Positions 22,001-32,727 of a stretch of DNA of 64,000 bases are shown in pieces. The notes beneath the pieces were generated by a model, which saw only the letters and a list, made by a program, of their open reading frames with translations, made no database searches and had not been told where the DNA came from. A program made the position numbers and the translations under genes. The stretch comes from Incurvaria masculella. Taxonomy: Eukaryota > Arthropoda > Insecta > Lepidoptera > Incurvariidae. The DNA is taken from contig OX335657.1 in the NCBI GenBank assembly GCA_946894095.1, positions 8,618,001-8,682,000 on the forward strand, read 5' to 3'. How positions within the stretch are numbered: the first letter of the stretch is position 1; each line of letters begins with the position of its first letter.

Positions 22001-22360
22001 ACAACTAAACTGTCCTTTTTATCTTAGAAAGAATTGAACATTCCTGAATAATTCAACAATATTGTTTATTCATATTTTTTCCTTAACTTTTGTGATAATT
22101 CAATTTATTTATATTTTAACCCGCGTCAAGACCTGAATATTCTGATCATCAAAATTTTTCATATGCATGTATTTTGTTCCAGAATATTCGAACGTGATGG
22201 TGCAAAATTAGTAATAGATGAGACCTCCTTAGAATATGTAAAAGGCTCGACGATAGACTTCCACACGGAGCTAATAAAGTCTGCATTCCGCGTTGTTACA
22301 AACCCGAATGCAGATCTCGGCTGTTCCTGTGGTGCCAGCTTCTCTGTAAAGATCGATTAA
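19085..22360 (+). CDS. ISCA2: Iron-sulfur cluster assembly 2 homolog, mitochondrial (ISCA2)
   Basis: A-type scaffold/carrier that, with ISCA1 and IBA57, matures mitochondrial [4Fe-4S] proteins. It has two exons, 19085-19359 and 22183-22360, joined by a GT..AG intron (donor AA|GTAAGT, acceptor TTTTGTTCCAG|A; the codon AAA is split). The joined product is 150 aa, close to the roughly 154 aa usual for the family. Residues 1-35 are basic and serine/arginine-bearing, as expected for a mitochondrial presequence. The HesB/IscA domain follows, with the three cluster-ligand cysteines at C74 (GGGCSGFQY) and C139/C141 (LGCSCGASF). The GCSC form is typical of ISCA2, not ISCA1. The start is the first ATG of the open frame. 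A polyadenylation-type AATAAA lies at 22442. The 2.8-kb intron contains repeats and a GC-rich segment. Confidence 0.95.
20040..20470. other. GC-rich repeat-like segment in ISCA2 intron 1
   Basis: Around 20270-20450 the sequence is dense in CGAGCGAAGCGAGCG-like words and reads open on both strands. It looks like a low-complexity part of a dispersed repeat. I see no exon features (no matching splice sites in phase with ISCA2). Confidence 0.4.
20960..21250 (-). mobile_element. tRNA-related SINE, truncated copy in ISCA2 intron
   Basis: Shared words with the fuller copies at 22740-23135 and 45025-45425 include CCTGGATGGCTAATACCACA, TTAGGTGCCATGCCAGGA, TTGCCGCTTCGACCATCTTT and ACCACCTATTAGGGGAAGGG. 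The copy stops before the tRNA-like head (5' truncated), which is usual for minus-strand SINE insertions. Confidence 0.75.
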
Positions 22361-22457
22361 TAGGTAATGTTAACTGGATTGCATATTGATGTTACTTATA
22401 ACCTAGATCATATTAAATTATGTGTTTTGGGGTTTTAGATGAATAAAAATATAAGAT

Positions 22458-22523
22458 ATGATTTTGGCGACGACGGCGATATGTTTGAATGTTCAATCTT
22501 TGAGGTCAATGTCCGCAACGCAG
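22458..22523 (+). other. Possible first coding exon of an unseen gene
   Basis: An ATG at 22458 opens 22 codons (MILATTAICLNVQSLRSMSA...) that end in phase 0 at CAG|GTAAAG, a good donor. The peptide resembles a mitochondrial or signal presequence. I found no second exon that I could attach with confidence. A possible terminal exon with a strong TTTTTCTAG acceptor lies at 27765-27791. It may equally be ISCA2 3' UTR. Confidence 0.25.
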
Positions 22524-22737
22524 GTAAAGCGTTATATCAATATATGTAGGTATAATCTTAATCACTATGTTAATCGGAGTCATATCAATGTATGTATCTC
22601 TTTTCCTCATATGGGAGGAGAGACTGTAGGAGAATTACAAAAAATTGGTCTACAGCAGGTTTTTTGAAGACGCAAATTTGAAGACGCAATACCCGCGAAT
22701 GTTATGTTTGGCTGGTTCGGGTCCATCCTTGCAGTAT

Positions 22738-23135
22738 ATTCTTTTTTTTTATGCGACTTGGCATGGATGGCTAATACCACACAACTATCGTTATGATATT
22801 AGCCACATTCCCGAAAGAATTAGGTGCCATGCCAGGACCTTCCCTTTATGAGCACGGCTACATTGAACTAGATGGAAAACACGGACAATTTTTCATTGCC
22901 GCTTCGACCATCTTTTCATCCAATGCGATGGTACCAACCCGGGTGGGCTTAAACCCTACCACCTAGTAGGGGTAGGGGACCTACAGCTTACCATGGATTT
23001 TGAACCATGGAGCAGCTCGCATTCGTGACTAAAATGCACTTATCAAACTCGGAAAGAGAAAGACAGTGGTGTATGTCGGAATTGAACCCAGTTCTCTGGT
23101 ACACTAGGCCAGTCCCCGCGCCAGTTCGTACAGCA
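22738..23135 (-). mobile_element. tRNA-related SINE, nearly full copy
   Basis: The copy lies on the minus strand. The oligo-T at 22741-22750 is the complement of its 3' poly-A. The body has GGTGCCATGCCAGGACCTTC and TGCCGCTTCGACCATC. Reading the minus strand from about 23130 gives a tRNA-like head with box-B-like GGTTCAATTCC. The right side is followed closely by the end of a TTAA-type MITE at 23162. Confidence 0.8.
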
Positions 23136-23159
23136 GTTCTGTTTTACTGGGCTCTTTCT

Positions 23160-23200
23160 TTAAGGTGGGCCTTCCCGCTCAACTCCCCATACATACCATA
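23160..23200 (+). mobile_element. Lone end of the TTAA-flanked MITE
   Basis: TTTAAGGTGGGCCTTCCCGC followed by CAACTCCCCATACATACC is the left terminus of the TTAA element family described at 36100-36620 and 40181-40699. The rest is missing. Confidence 0.65.
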
Positions 23201-24513
23201 AATTGAATCATGAAATCATTAAATCTCAACCGTCATTCAACTGCTGTTCAACTGTCATTATTTTTCCTTTACTTTGGTTTTTTTACTTTTGTTGTTATAT
23301 TGTAGACTCTCTCATTTATGATGTTTTCAACTTATTATATATTTTTTTATTAAATATGTTTAAATTGTGCACTCGGTGTTAGACACTGTTCTGAAATGTT
23401 GTGTTCGCCTATAATTGGTGTGCACACCAGGAATGTGCCCCCCACTATGTTTGCTATTATATAAAGTTTTCGTGTGTACACTGTTGGCGTCGAGGGGTCA
23501 CTCACTCAAGGAATCTGGTGTACAATCGTTTGGGAATCTCAAGAATCTTAGGTGGGAGTCCGAGGAATCTGGTGGGAGTCCGGAGAATCTCGGAAATCTT
23601 ATGTAATCCCGAGTAATCCTAAAGAATCTGGAAATCCCAAGGAAATCATTGGGAATCCTATCAAATTCATGGAAATCTCGGGTAATCTTAGGCGGAGTCC
23701 GAGGAATCCGATGTGAGTCCGAGGAATCTGGAAATCTTATGTAATCCCGAGTAATCCTAAGGAATCTGAGAATACCAAGGAAATCATTGGGAATCCTTTC
23801 AAATTCATGGAAATCTCGAGTAATCCTGGGCGGGAGTCCGAGGAATAGGAAAATCTTGGGTAGTCTCGAGTACTCCCAGGGAGTGTAGGAATCCTAAGCG
23901 AATCATTGGCAATCCGATCAAAGTCTTTGTAATCTCAGATAATCTTGTCGGGGTCGGACTAAACCGGTTGTATGCTTAGTCCGGTGCAATTCTAGTACAG
24001 TACGTAAGTTTTGACACGTTAGTTCTGAATAAGACTGTAAAGGTTTTTAAAATAAGAGTACCTTATCTCGAGTACGTGAAATATTTACTAGGTTTTTAAA
24101 TATAGACTTTTATAACGGCCCAGGCAAAGAAATAATCAACTTTGACCTAATGATGGCTGAGATACTAAGGGATTTCGAAAGATCGGAGTACCTCATCGTG
24201 AAGTTGAGTATGTCAAATATGTATTATGGCTTCAAAAATGGTATTGCATAATGCATCAGGCAAAAAAAAAACAGGGCTGACCTAATGATCGCTGAGATAA
24301 TACGGGATCTAATCTAACAATGATAGCGCGGCCGTGGGCGCGGCCGCGCTATCATGTGCCGACGACACAATTCCAAAACATATTCAGCCGTATTCAGAGT
24401 AAACCTGTCAAAATTTAGTACGGGATAAGCACCGGATTAACCAAACAAAAACCGGTTTAGTCCGACCTTAATACGCGTACTAAGCGAATAGAAGGTTATC
24501 ATGCGTATACTAC

Positions 24514-24792
24514 TTTTTAGGGTTCCGTACCGAAAGGGTGAAAACGGAACCCTATTACTAAGCCTCAGCTGTCCGTCCGTCTGTCCGTCTGTCACAAAGC
24601 TGTTACTCATGAACCGTAATAAGTACGTAGCTGAAATTTTCACAGAGTGAGTATTTAATTTGCCGCTATAACAACAAATAAGTAAAATTTAAAGATAATA
24701 AAAAAATACAAATAATATGATTTTTTGGTGTTAATCATTTACGATGGTACGGAACCCTTTGTGTGCGAGTCCGACTCGCACTTGGCCGGTTT
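24514..24792 (+). repeat. GGTTCCGTACC-family interspersed repeat nested in copy B
   Basis: Same insertion as at 2658-2936, seen in the opposite orientation because the host element is inverted. It has CTTTTTAGGGTTCCGTACCG at one end and GAGTCCGACTCGCACTTGGC at the other. Confidence 0.85.
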
Positions 24793-25674
24793 GTTTACTG
24801 TGTTTATTGTATGTATTTTGATTAAATAATTAGATGATTGTAGGTATGTTGTGAACCGAGGTCGGGGCGGACTAACTTTACTACGCGTATTAAGGTCGAA
24901 GTAAACCGGTTTTTGTATGGTTAGTCCGGTGCTAATCTCGTACCAAGTTTTTACAGGTTCACAGTGAATACGACTGCAAGGGATTTCGAAAAAGAAGAGT
25001 ACCTACCTAATCGTGAAGTTTTCTACGTGAAATATTTGCTAAGGTTTCAAATATAGCCTTTTATAATGACCCAGGCAAAAAAAAATCAACCCTGACCTAA
25101 TGATGGCTGAGATTCTAAGAGATTTCGAAAGAGCGGAGTACCTCATCTTGAAATTTAGTATGTGAAATATGTACTGTGGATTCAAAAATGGTATTGTATA
25201 ATGCCTCAGGGAAAGAAAAAATCAGCGCTGATCTAAAGATCGCTGAGATAATATGGGATCTAATTTAACCGGATTCCGCCTGGGTAAATATGTCCAAAAC
25301 GAATATCGCACGGCCACGGCGCGGGGGCTCCCCGCCCGCCGCGCCGTTGCCGTCTCCTGCGGGCGCCGCTCGCCCCCGCCGCCCGTGCCCGCGCTGTTGC
25401 CGCCTCGCGCGGACGCCGCGCCCGTGCCGACCCCCGCCGCCGGCCGCGCCGCCCGCCTGTCTGCGATGACGTCACGGACACGTGCTGCGCGCAACGCGCA
25501 ATTATAAGTCTCTATGAATCGTTGGTGGTCACTAAGAATCTTTAGAAATCCCGAAATCATTGGAATGTACCAAAAATGTGTTGGTAGTCCTTAAAAATCC
25601 AGGTAATCTTTGGTAGTCTCTAGGAATCTTTGGTAGTCCTCAGAAATCTTACGAAATCCCAGTATATTTGAAAT

Positions 25675-25865
25675 CTCCAAGAATCTTTGGTAGTCTTTGG
25701 AAATCTTTAGGAATCTCCAGGAATCTTTGGAAATCTTTAGGAATCTCTAAGAATCTTTGGTAGTCTTTGGAAATCTTTAGGAATCTCCAGGAATCTTTGG
25801 AAATCTTTAGGAATCTCTAAGAATCTTTGGTAGTCTTTGGAAATCTTTAGGAATCTAGAAATCCC
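25675..25865 (-). repeat. 70-bp tandem repeat inside transposon copy B
   Basis: This is the complement of the array at 1555-1765: AATCTTTGGTAGTCTTTGGA, AATCTTTAGGAATCTCCAGG and AATCTCTAAGAATC recur with a 70-bp period. Confidence 0.85.
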
Positions 25866-25984
25866 AAGGAAATCTTGACTACTGGGAATCTGGTGTACAC
25901 TTTTTGCTCGAGTGACTAACCCCTCGGTTGGCGTACCTTTTGTAAAATAAATAAATACAAACGTGGAAACAAGGTTGTCAGGGG

Positions 25985-26411
25985 TTACAAAATTATACTC
26001 AAAACTGCTTTATTTGATTGAACTAAAAGTCTGATGACCATTGGGATTGTAAAATAGTGTTTGGTTTCTAAGTTATAAGGTCCGAAAGCTGGAATTTTTC
26101 GAACATACTATACAATAACTTTGGACGTGGATTACTTAACGATAAATTAAAAACATCTTAAAGGAGTTAGTCATCAGACCTAGCTTTTTTTATGAATATT
26201 TGTAATCAAGTTAGTTTTTGTTTGATATTTGACTGATTCGTGATTAACTTTTACCTAGAAGTCGTTTTGTAATAAAAAAAATCGTGAATCTCCAAATCAA
26301 ACACTATGCGTATTGTCTGCTTTGTGGACATGTTGCATCCTCCTAATCACGGAGCCTGTATTTGTCTTTGAAACAGAGAAGGTCCCAGAGCGCAATATAA
26401 ATTTTGTTATT

Positions 26412-26443
<32 letters not shown>

Positions 26444-26545
26444 GGTTGTTGTTGTTGTTGTTGTTGTTGGTGTTGTTGTTTGGGGATGGTCGCATACTGC
26501 ACTTGGAACCACACTGTGTGGTCCTTTGTACAATGCCACCTCTAT
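25985..26545 (-). mobile_element. Diverged TTAA-type MITE with a (TTG)n microsatellite
   Basis: Shared with the complete copies are GCTTTATTTGATTGAACTAA, TTTGGTTTCTAAGTTATAAG, TCCGAAAG, the ACTATGCGTATTGTCTGCTT stretch and GAGAAGGTCCCAGAGCGCAA. Both terminal inverted repeats are missing or unreadable. A (TTG)n array, with few interruptions, occupies 26411-26480 and accounts for the apparent poly-Asn/Thr open frames. Confidence 0.7.
26411..26480 (+). repeat. (TTG)n microsatellite
   Basis: About 23 TTG units with single interruptions (TGG, GGTG). Confidence 0.9.
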
Positions 26546-26959
26546 TATAGATATAAAGGATTCCCTTTCCTGTATGGGGATACATTCTTCAGAAAATATT
26601 TTAATTTAAAAATATGGTTTCACATAATGTAATATATTTAATTATATATATAATATATTTCAATATACTATTCTACCAGTATTATATTATATTTATCCTA
26701 GCTTGGTTGTTATATGTTGTCCTAATTGACAAAGTTAGAGAAGCTTAAAGTTAACCCCTTTAAGTATTATTTAAGTATTACACCTTTTTGTGGTTGCTCA
26801 CTTTTTTTATTTTTAAGGGTTCCGTGTAATCTAAGAATCCTTCTTCAGCATGGTCTTCCTTCCGTCCGTCTATATGCAATGGGCTGTGTGGGTTCCGGCA
26901 CGTAAAATAATACAATTTGGCCCACTACATTTCTTCCCGTGCAAGTCGCAAGGGATTCG

Positions 26960-27300
26960 GTGTTCGTGGTTCAGATTCCACTTTAAACTTTAGGTCCCCT
27001 TCCTAACTTACATTGGTCGAAGCGGCAATGAAAAATGGCCGTGTTTTCCATTCAGTTGATGTAGCTGTGCCATAAAAGGAAGGACTTGGCATGGCACATA
27101 ATTCCCATTAGGTGTATTGGGCACTGGCGGCTATGGTCAGGAAAACGGAGTGTGGGAAGACCACCCGCCAGGTGGGACGACGACATCAAGTGCGTTGGCG
27201 GAAAGCAGTGGTTTCGTACCGCTGAGGACCGGGAGGACAGGAGAAAAATTGGAGAGGCGTATGTCCAGCAGTGGACGCAAACACGCTGACTGACTGACTG
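26960..27300 (+). mobile_element. SINE fragment joined to the 3' end of a LINE ORF
   Basis: The first part (TCGAAGCGGCAATGAAAAAT, GGCCGTGTTTTCCATTCAG, GGAAGGACTTGGCATGGCAC) is the tRNA-related SINE in plus orientation. From about 27110 a frame reads HWRLWSGKRSVGRPPARWDD, DIKCVGGKQWFRTAEDREDR, then EAYVQQWTQTR and stop at about 27289. That GRPPARWDDDIK...W-R-AEDR...AYVQQWT ending is the usual C-terminus of lepidopteran RTE-type LINE ORF2. A (TGAC)n run follows. Confidence 0.7.
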
Positions 27301-27520
27301 ACTGTGTTGTGCTAATATCATTAGAGTAGATGTGGTATTTGCCATCCCTGGCCAGTCACAAACAAAAGAACTGTGTAAGTCCTCAGCGAAAGGACGATGC
27401 CTTTTTGCCATTCATTGAATCCGTCTTTTCCATCCAGTCTGTGCAATACAAAGAATATCTTAGCAAGGCACCTAGTTGACATTAGTCTAACACACCATGT
27501 GTTAAACTAATATCATGACA

Positions 27521-27690
27521 CTAAGGCGGAGATAAATAGGTGTTACAGAAACTGAGACTAACGAAAAGTAGCTCTTTGTGACGTCACCTTGCATTACTTT
27601 GAGATTTCGTCCATACAAAATGTCTCAAAGTGACGTCACAAAGTACTACTTATCGTTAGTCGTAGTTTCAGTTATTTATATCAACCTAAG
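27521..27690. mobile_element. Palindromic MITE, CTAAGGCTGAGATAAATAG family, complete copy
   Basis: It starts CTAAGGCGGAGATAAATAGG and ends TTATTTATATCAACCTAAG. The inner arms ACTAACGAAAAGTAGCTCTT and AAGTACTACTTATCGTTAGT pair, as do TTTGTGACGTCACCTTGCAT and the AAAGTGACGTCACAAAG side. Confidence 0.85.
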
Positions 27691-27764
27691 TAAGTAACTA
27701 TTAATTTTTTAAGTTAGCAGGTGCAATTTTCGACAATAACTATATAACTTTTTTGTTTTTCTAG

Positions 27765-27791
27765 ACCTGCTGCATCATCGCTGTTGTGTGA
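27765..27791 (+). other. Candidate terminal exon (very short)
   Basis: A strong polypyrimidine tract and acceptor (TTTTTTGTTTTTCTAG) precede ACCTGCTGCATCATCGCTGT and an in-frame TGA. An AATAAA at 27987 could serve as polyadenylation signal. It could be the last exon of the gene that starts at 22458, giving an unusually short protein, but the link is unproven. Confidence 0.2.
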
Positions 27792-28439
27792 CACAATTTT
27801 AAAATGACTGAAGATCCCGCAAACAAATCAGGCTTTACCTAGGTATTGTTACCTAATTAACAGAATTGTAAATAGCTTAGATACTGTATTCATATTTATA
27901 TTATTTGTTTAATTTAATTTATAGGAAAGCTACTTTCATGAGTCATGTTGGTGGAAGTAGTATTTGGTTAAAATGTGTTATTTTTAAATAAAGTAACTAC
28001 CTACAAAGTTTTTCTGGTTTTTTATCTGATAGAATTAATATTTTCTTTTCTTCTTCTAAAAAAAGCAGTCTTATCAGCACTTATCCACAGTCCCAACTTC
28101 TTTCACCATTTGCGGATCGAGTAAAACAGTAATGAAGGAATAAAAATCCACCCAATATTTTTATATATTTTAAAGATATAAATCTACAAATCTACACATT
28201 TAAAAAAAATTAACTATTAAAATTTTAATTAATATCTATTTCCCTGTTTATTTAATGAACCTAAATATGAATATAAAAGGCATTAGGTTGGGCTCTGAAT
28301 TTTTTTTATTATATAGTAAAGTAATTTTAGGCATTTTGGGCGATATTTTTTTTCCAGTGCTGTTTTAATGCAGAAAAATTTAGTCAAATTAATATTGACT
28401 AAATCGCTTCTCTATTCTACCGTAGTGCCAAAAAACAAT

Positions 28440-30946
28440 TCAGTGCGACTGCGAAAAATTTAAAGCAGTCCAAAAGTTCTCCAACTTGACCTTTGCAGGA
28501 AAGTTGATGACAGAATCACTCTTGGAAGATGCAGCGTTTCTGAAAAATATAAAAACGAACCCTTGAGTGATGTCAATGACTAAATTTCAGAACGTGTCAC
28601 CATTGATTTTGGTAACTTTCATATAAATTTACATTGTGTAGGGTGGTTCAGTACAGTTGTCCATTTGCTTGCGTATGACGTGGTGTCCCCACGAATCAGA
28701 CCAAATTATCAGTTTCAATTCGACCTTGACTATTTTTACTGCCTTGCATTCCATATAGAAGCCATAAGTAAGGAACCCTAAAAGTAATAAAAAAAAGTTC
28801 ATTATATTTGATTCTTTCATTGAATTTTATAAAAAAAATACATGCCATGCATAAAGTCAGGAATAAAATTAGTGTCCGACCGAAACTGGTTTTCCGGCCG
28901 AAACTGAAAACGAATATTCGGCCTTGGCTTCAGTTTCGGCTGAAACCGAAACTCACGTGGTCAAGCATAAAATTCAAAGAGAAGAGAAGTTTAAAGATCT
29001 CATGCATTCAAGTTTGATGGTGCCACAAAGGGGTACTTACGGCTGCACTTCCATCGAGGGCTGGCTGCAGACGTCGTTGTTGGTCTTGACATTGTGAGAA
29101 GAGTAGCGGTTGTAGAGTCCCCACACACTGTTCATCATCTTGCTGTTGTACTGCAGAGGGCTCAACTCCATCACTGAAAACCACATTTTGTGAAATTGCG
29201 GGTAGGAATGCGATATGCCCTACTGACATGTTGTTCCCACCTGTTCTGTGGCAACTCATTAGGGGAAGAGGACCAACAGTTTTACATGGATTCCGAAACA
29301 TTGAACACCGAACATTTGTGCTGCATATTGAATTTCTGGTCGCTTGTCGTAATCTTACATGGGTGCTGAAAGTTGCGATTGTGGCGTCTTTGGGTTATCA
29401 TTGGTTTTATTAAATCCATATCTGTTAAGTTTTGAAAGCATAGTTCATTAAACTTTATGAAGGCACTATAATAAAAAAATGAGCTATTGCACAAAACATG
29501 CTGCTACAGTGGGGAAGGGTGGGGGGTTGGTAAAATGCGGGTTGTTTTTATCATTTTATATGATCTCAGCTTGACTTATAATTCTGTACCACATCTTCCT
29601 CTTTACCTTCTCATTTACAAATATGTTTACCCTATGCTCTAATAAGTCCTGGGCGTCTACTCATAAAGGCGGAAACGAGACATTCTCATGTTCGCTTCTG
29701 TCAAAGTCTATGTAGGCAAAAGTAGGCATAATTTTTCTGCATAGAGTTTGACAGAAGCGAACACGTGAACTTCTCGCTTTCGCTTTCATGAGTAGATATG
29801 CTGACCGCCGGGAGCACAAACGCAACGATACGGCTGTTTCGATCGATAACTGTGTTTTTGTTTCGCTCTTTGTGCGAGCGGAAACGAGAAAGATAGACGT
29901 TTATCTGTCGGTATAGCTGTATCGTTCGTTTGTGCTTCCGCTGCTGATGGACATCTCTTTTCTCTTTCTACATGTTCATATTAACATCAAGGGAACATGC
30001 AGAATGGTGACAGATTCCTACGATACTTACACTGCGTATTGAAGTACTTGGAAGATGGTTCCTGCTTCACTGGCGTAGCCATCTTCATGTCGCGCTGGCT
30101 CTCTCGGATGCGCTTTGCACTGAATGCACTCGGCGGGATGCACGACATCCTTTCCCCGCAACCTGCAATATTATTGTGTAATTCTTATAGAAAATTCCAT
30201 TATTTGTTTACCAATATTGTTCAGCCTGTAAGGAGAATTGATTTGGTTACGTGATTAATTTCAATAGGGGTGATGTGCACGTTGGTCAGACGATATACGT
30301 CAGACAGCAGGTGATAACTGGTGAAGAAAAACAGGAGACCGCTCAACTTGGCGAAGTCTGGCGAGGCCTACGTCCAGCAGTGGACAGCAAAAGGCTGAAG
30401 AAGAAGAAGATGTGAATTTTAGCAAAAAAAACTTTTTATTAATTTTTCTTTATATTTGTGTAGTGTACTTTACTCCCCAGTGTGCATAGGACATTGTGTA
30501 TTCAGAAACAATACTTTTACCTTGGTATTTTGAGTAGTAAGATCGTGTTTTGAGCACATACACGATCTAACATTTATTAATCTACTGTGAATTTGTTTTA
30601 TCCAGTCATAACAATGTCACAACAGGTCAACACTATGGTCCACATTTATTATATTACCTTGACACGAGTTGAAAAGCAGTTCTTTGAGCGTAGTCCCCGC
30701 GGAGACAGCCTCACCGAGCAGATCAAGCCCTAAGCGCAGGCCGCTTGCGTTGCTTCCTTGACCGTTGTGGAACACCAACATTAAATCGGTCGGAGTTGCA
30801 GGAAACTTTCCGAGCCCAATGTTGATTCTCTGACACATGAGACGTTTGGAGGACCCAGCAGCGTACATGCCACTGGCGCAGTCCGAGCCGCGACGCTTCG
30901 TCGCCTGCGATGACCTTTCATTATCTCCTGACTCCAAGCGCAAGTA
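28440..30946 (-). CDS. Unrecognised four-exon gene, conserved exon structure
   Basis: Minus-strand exons are 30658-30946 (5' limit uncertain), 30031-30162, 29041-29173 and 28440-28539, stop at 28440-28442. All junctions are GT..AG and the phases agree (CAA G|GT, CAG T|TG, CC|A). From the first in-frame ATG at 30868 the product is 191 aa. The first exon could instead begin at an AG|TAC acceptor at 30946, which would add N-terminal codons including KRRGSDC. Visible traits are a GLGKFPATPTDLMLVFHNGQ stretch, a basic middle (SAKRIRESQRD), a VKQEPSS sumoylation-like site, an ELSPLQYNSKMMNSVWGLYN segment, and a hydrophobic-aromatic end (LENFWTALNF). An AATAAA-type signal lies at about 28305-28310. 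The composition suggests a nuclear regulatory protein, but I do not recognise the family. Confidence 0.7.
29240..29310 (-). mobile_element. SINE fragment in intron of the unrecognised gene
   Basis: ACTCATTAGGGGAAGAGGAC, CAACAGTTTTACATGGATTC and CGAAACATTGAA match the middle of the tRNA-related SINE. Confidence 0.6.
29655..29800. mobile_element. Palindromic MITE, CTACTCATGAAAGCGAAAGC family, third copy
   Basis: It starts TCTACTCATAAAGGCGGAAA and ends TCTCGCTTTCGCTTTCATGA followed by GTAGA. Inner pairs are TTCGCTTCTGTCAAAGTC and GAGTTTGACAGAAGCGAA. It lies in the intron between the second and third exons of the unrecognised gene. Confidence 0.85.
30290..30420 (+). mobile_element. LINE 3' end fragment
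   Basis: The words GGCGAGGCCTACGTCCAGCA and GTGGACAGCAAAAGGCTGAA, followed by GAAGAAGAAGA, are the terminal coding and tail part of an RTE-type LINE (compare EAYVQQWT at 27260-27289). Confidence 0.6.
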
Positions 30947-31183
30947 CTTAATTTAGTTTCGAGATAAGAAGCCTGCTGGCGACTGTTGCCACGAGTTGCA
31001 GATATTTTGAGGAAAGCTTTATTAAAAGTAATTCAAAACGTAGACTCAATTATGTATAATATAGTGGTAATCTGTTATTGGCTTTTGGACTGTTATATTT
31101 TTATGTGAAAATGTATAGTATATAAGCTGTTGATTACCCAAATAAAGTAAACAAAAAAAAATAGCCTGCTAGCACTTATAACA

Positions 31184-31290
31184 CCTATTTGCATTAAGAT
31201 TTCGCCCATACATAATGTGTCAAAGTGACGTCACATAGTACTACTTTTCGTTAGTCTTAGTTTCTGTTACGGCTATTTATCTCAGCCTAA
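31184..31290. mobile_element. Half copy of the CTAAGGCTGAGATAAATAG MITE
   Basis: AAAGTGACGTCACATAGTAC, TACTTTTCGTTAGTCTTAGT and TATTTATCTCAGCCTAA form the right half. The left half is lost. Confidence 0.75.
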
Positions 31291-31299
31291 CAGTTTATC

Positions 31300-32700
31300 T
31301 TTAAATTATAGCTCTGCCATCAATCTACATAATTTACTTTTTGATGATTGAAATTCGTTGTGGTTCTTTTGAAATATAATTAAATGTTGTTTTACTTACA
31401 TCTTTATCGAACTGAAAGCAATCGGCTCTTATCACGCCCTTAATTAACATTAAAATGTCAATACTTGTAATTTTTTGATTGAGCGAAGTAATGTCTTCTA
31501 TGAATCTCTTTCTAAGATAATTTGTAGTGATTTTTTTGTGAAACAAGAAATGTGTCACCAAAAAGGTCACCCGAAACTAATATTTGAGAAAATACACCTC
31601 GTCTTTGCTATCAAATGTTCAATTTATTTCATCAATGTGTAAACTCATGAAGTCTCACGAGCCTTGCGTGTATGGTGACTTGTGTAGATGTACACGGTAT
31701 CTGTCTGCATGACCGGAACTAATGTCACTACCACATAAGGCGAATAATTCCCTTTAATTTGTAATTCGTATGCAAAATAGGACTTTTGGAAATCCAGAGT
31801 ACTGAAACTAGCCCTTGCCAAAGGGTAAAAATAATGTAATGTAATAATGTAAAAAAGGGTAATAAACTGTCATCTGATATGAGCCCCTTCTTGTTTTAAA
31901 AACATTTTGAAATAATACATTAGAAAAAGTTCAACCTTTTGAACCAATTTTTTTTCTAAATGTCAATTCCAATATGTTAGTATCAATATAGTTGCAAGAA
32001 AAAGAAAATAAGCAAAGGGTATATTTATGTTTTACCTTTTCAATAAAAATATCTATAAATTAATTTACATGTAACGGCTAGCAAAAACATTTATGAACTT
32101 GGACTAAATGGAATGTATTGTTTTTCCATCGTTGAAAAGTCAGGTACAGAACCGCTGACAGATGGCACTGGCGAGATTCTGCCGGGTGAATACATGACTA
32201 CGCTGAGGGGTATATAGAGCATTAAGCTGAGCCCACTTCTACAACCAAGCGCCACGCGCCTTCATTAGATAAAAAACTGTATAAAAATAGAAATTGATGT
32301 TTTCTGACTTCAAATTCAAATTCAAATTCATTTTATTTGCAAATAGTTACAACAGAATATAGATTTCTAATTCCTGCTCTCTACTTACATCGTCCAAATT
32401 TACTGTATTATCTTCTTTATTTACTTCTTATCCATATAACGTAGGCAATTGGTCGTGGTCGTGCCATGGCAAATTTGCTAAGAGTTAAAAGTGAAGAAAA
32501 GGTTTGTTGACATTTGAACTATACTGACTCTACATTGTAATGGGTGTCTCAGTAAGAAATTGAAGCTAAAAACAAAAAAAACATATAAATTTAATGTTTT
32601 ATTTAAAAAAAAAAATCTAAATAATAGCTCGGGGGAAAAAGTCTTTTCGCATACAGTATATATAAACTTGTAATAAAATTTCTTTGGATGTACTATTTGT
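31300..32700. other. Intergenic DNA with a short LINE-like tail, no gene
   Basis: AT-rich sequence. A run of AAATTCAAATTCAAATTCAT followed by TTTATTTGCAAATAG at about 32308-32348 is a tail phrase common in lepidopteran repeats. Nothing else is recognised. Confidence 0.4.
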
Positions 32701-32727
32701 GTCTGGCTAGTTTTGATGACATTAAAA

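Larger units (their letters stand above)
23483..25934 (-). mobile_element. Non-autonomous 2.5-kb DNA transposon, copy B, inverted, with 8-bp TSD
   Basis: The element runs 23491-25926 and is the reverse complement of copy A at 1501-4002. It starts CGAGGGGTCACTCACTCAAG and ends with the complement of CGAGGGGTTAGTCACTCGAG. The flanks GTTGGCGT at 23483-23490 and 25927-25934 are a perfect 8-bp target-site duplication, different from that of copy A, so it is an independent insertion. The order of internal parts is the same, including the nested GGTTCCGTA repeat. It is about 66 bp shorter than copy A, mainly because a GC-rich segment near 24330-24365 differs. Its near identity to copy A implies recent activity. 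Confidence 0.88.

Noticed and set aside
26297..26609. Open frames with poly-Asn, poly-Thr or poly-Val
   Set aside because: They are translations of the (TTG)n microsatellite inside a decayed MITE.
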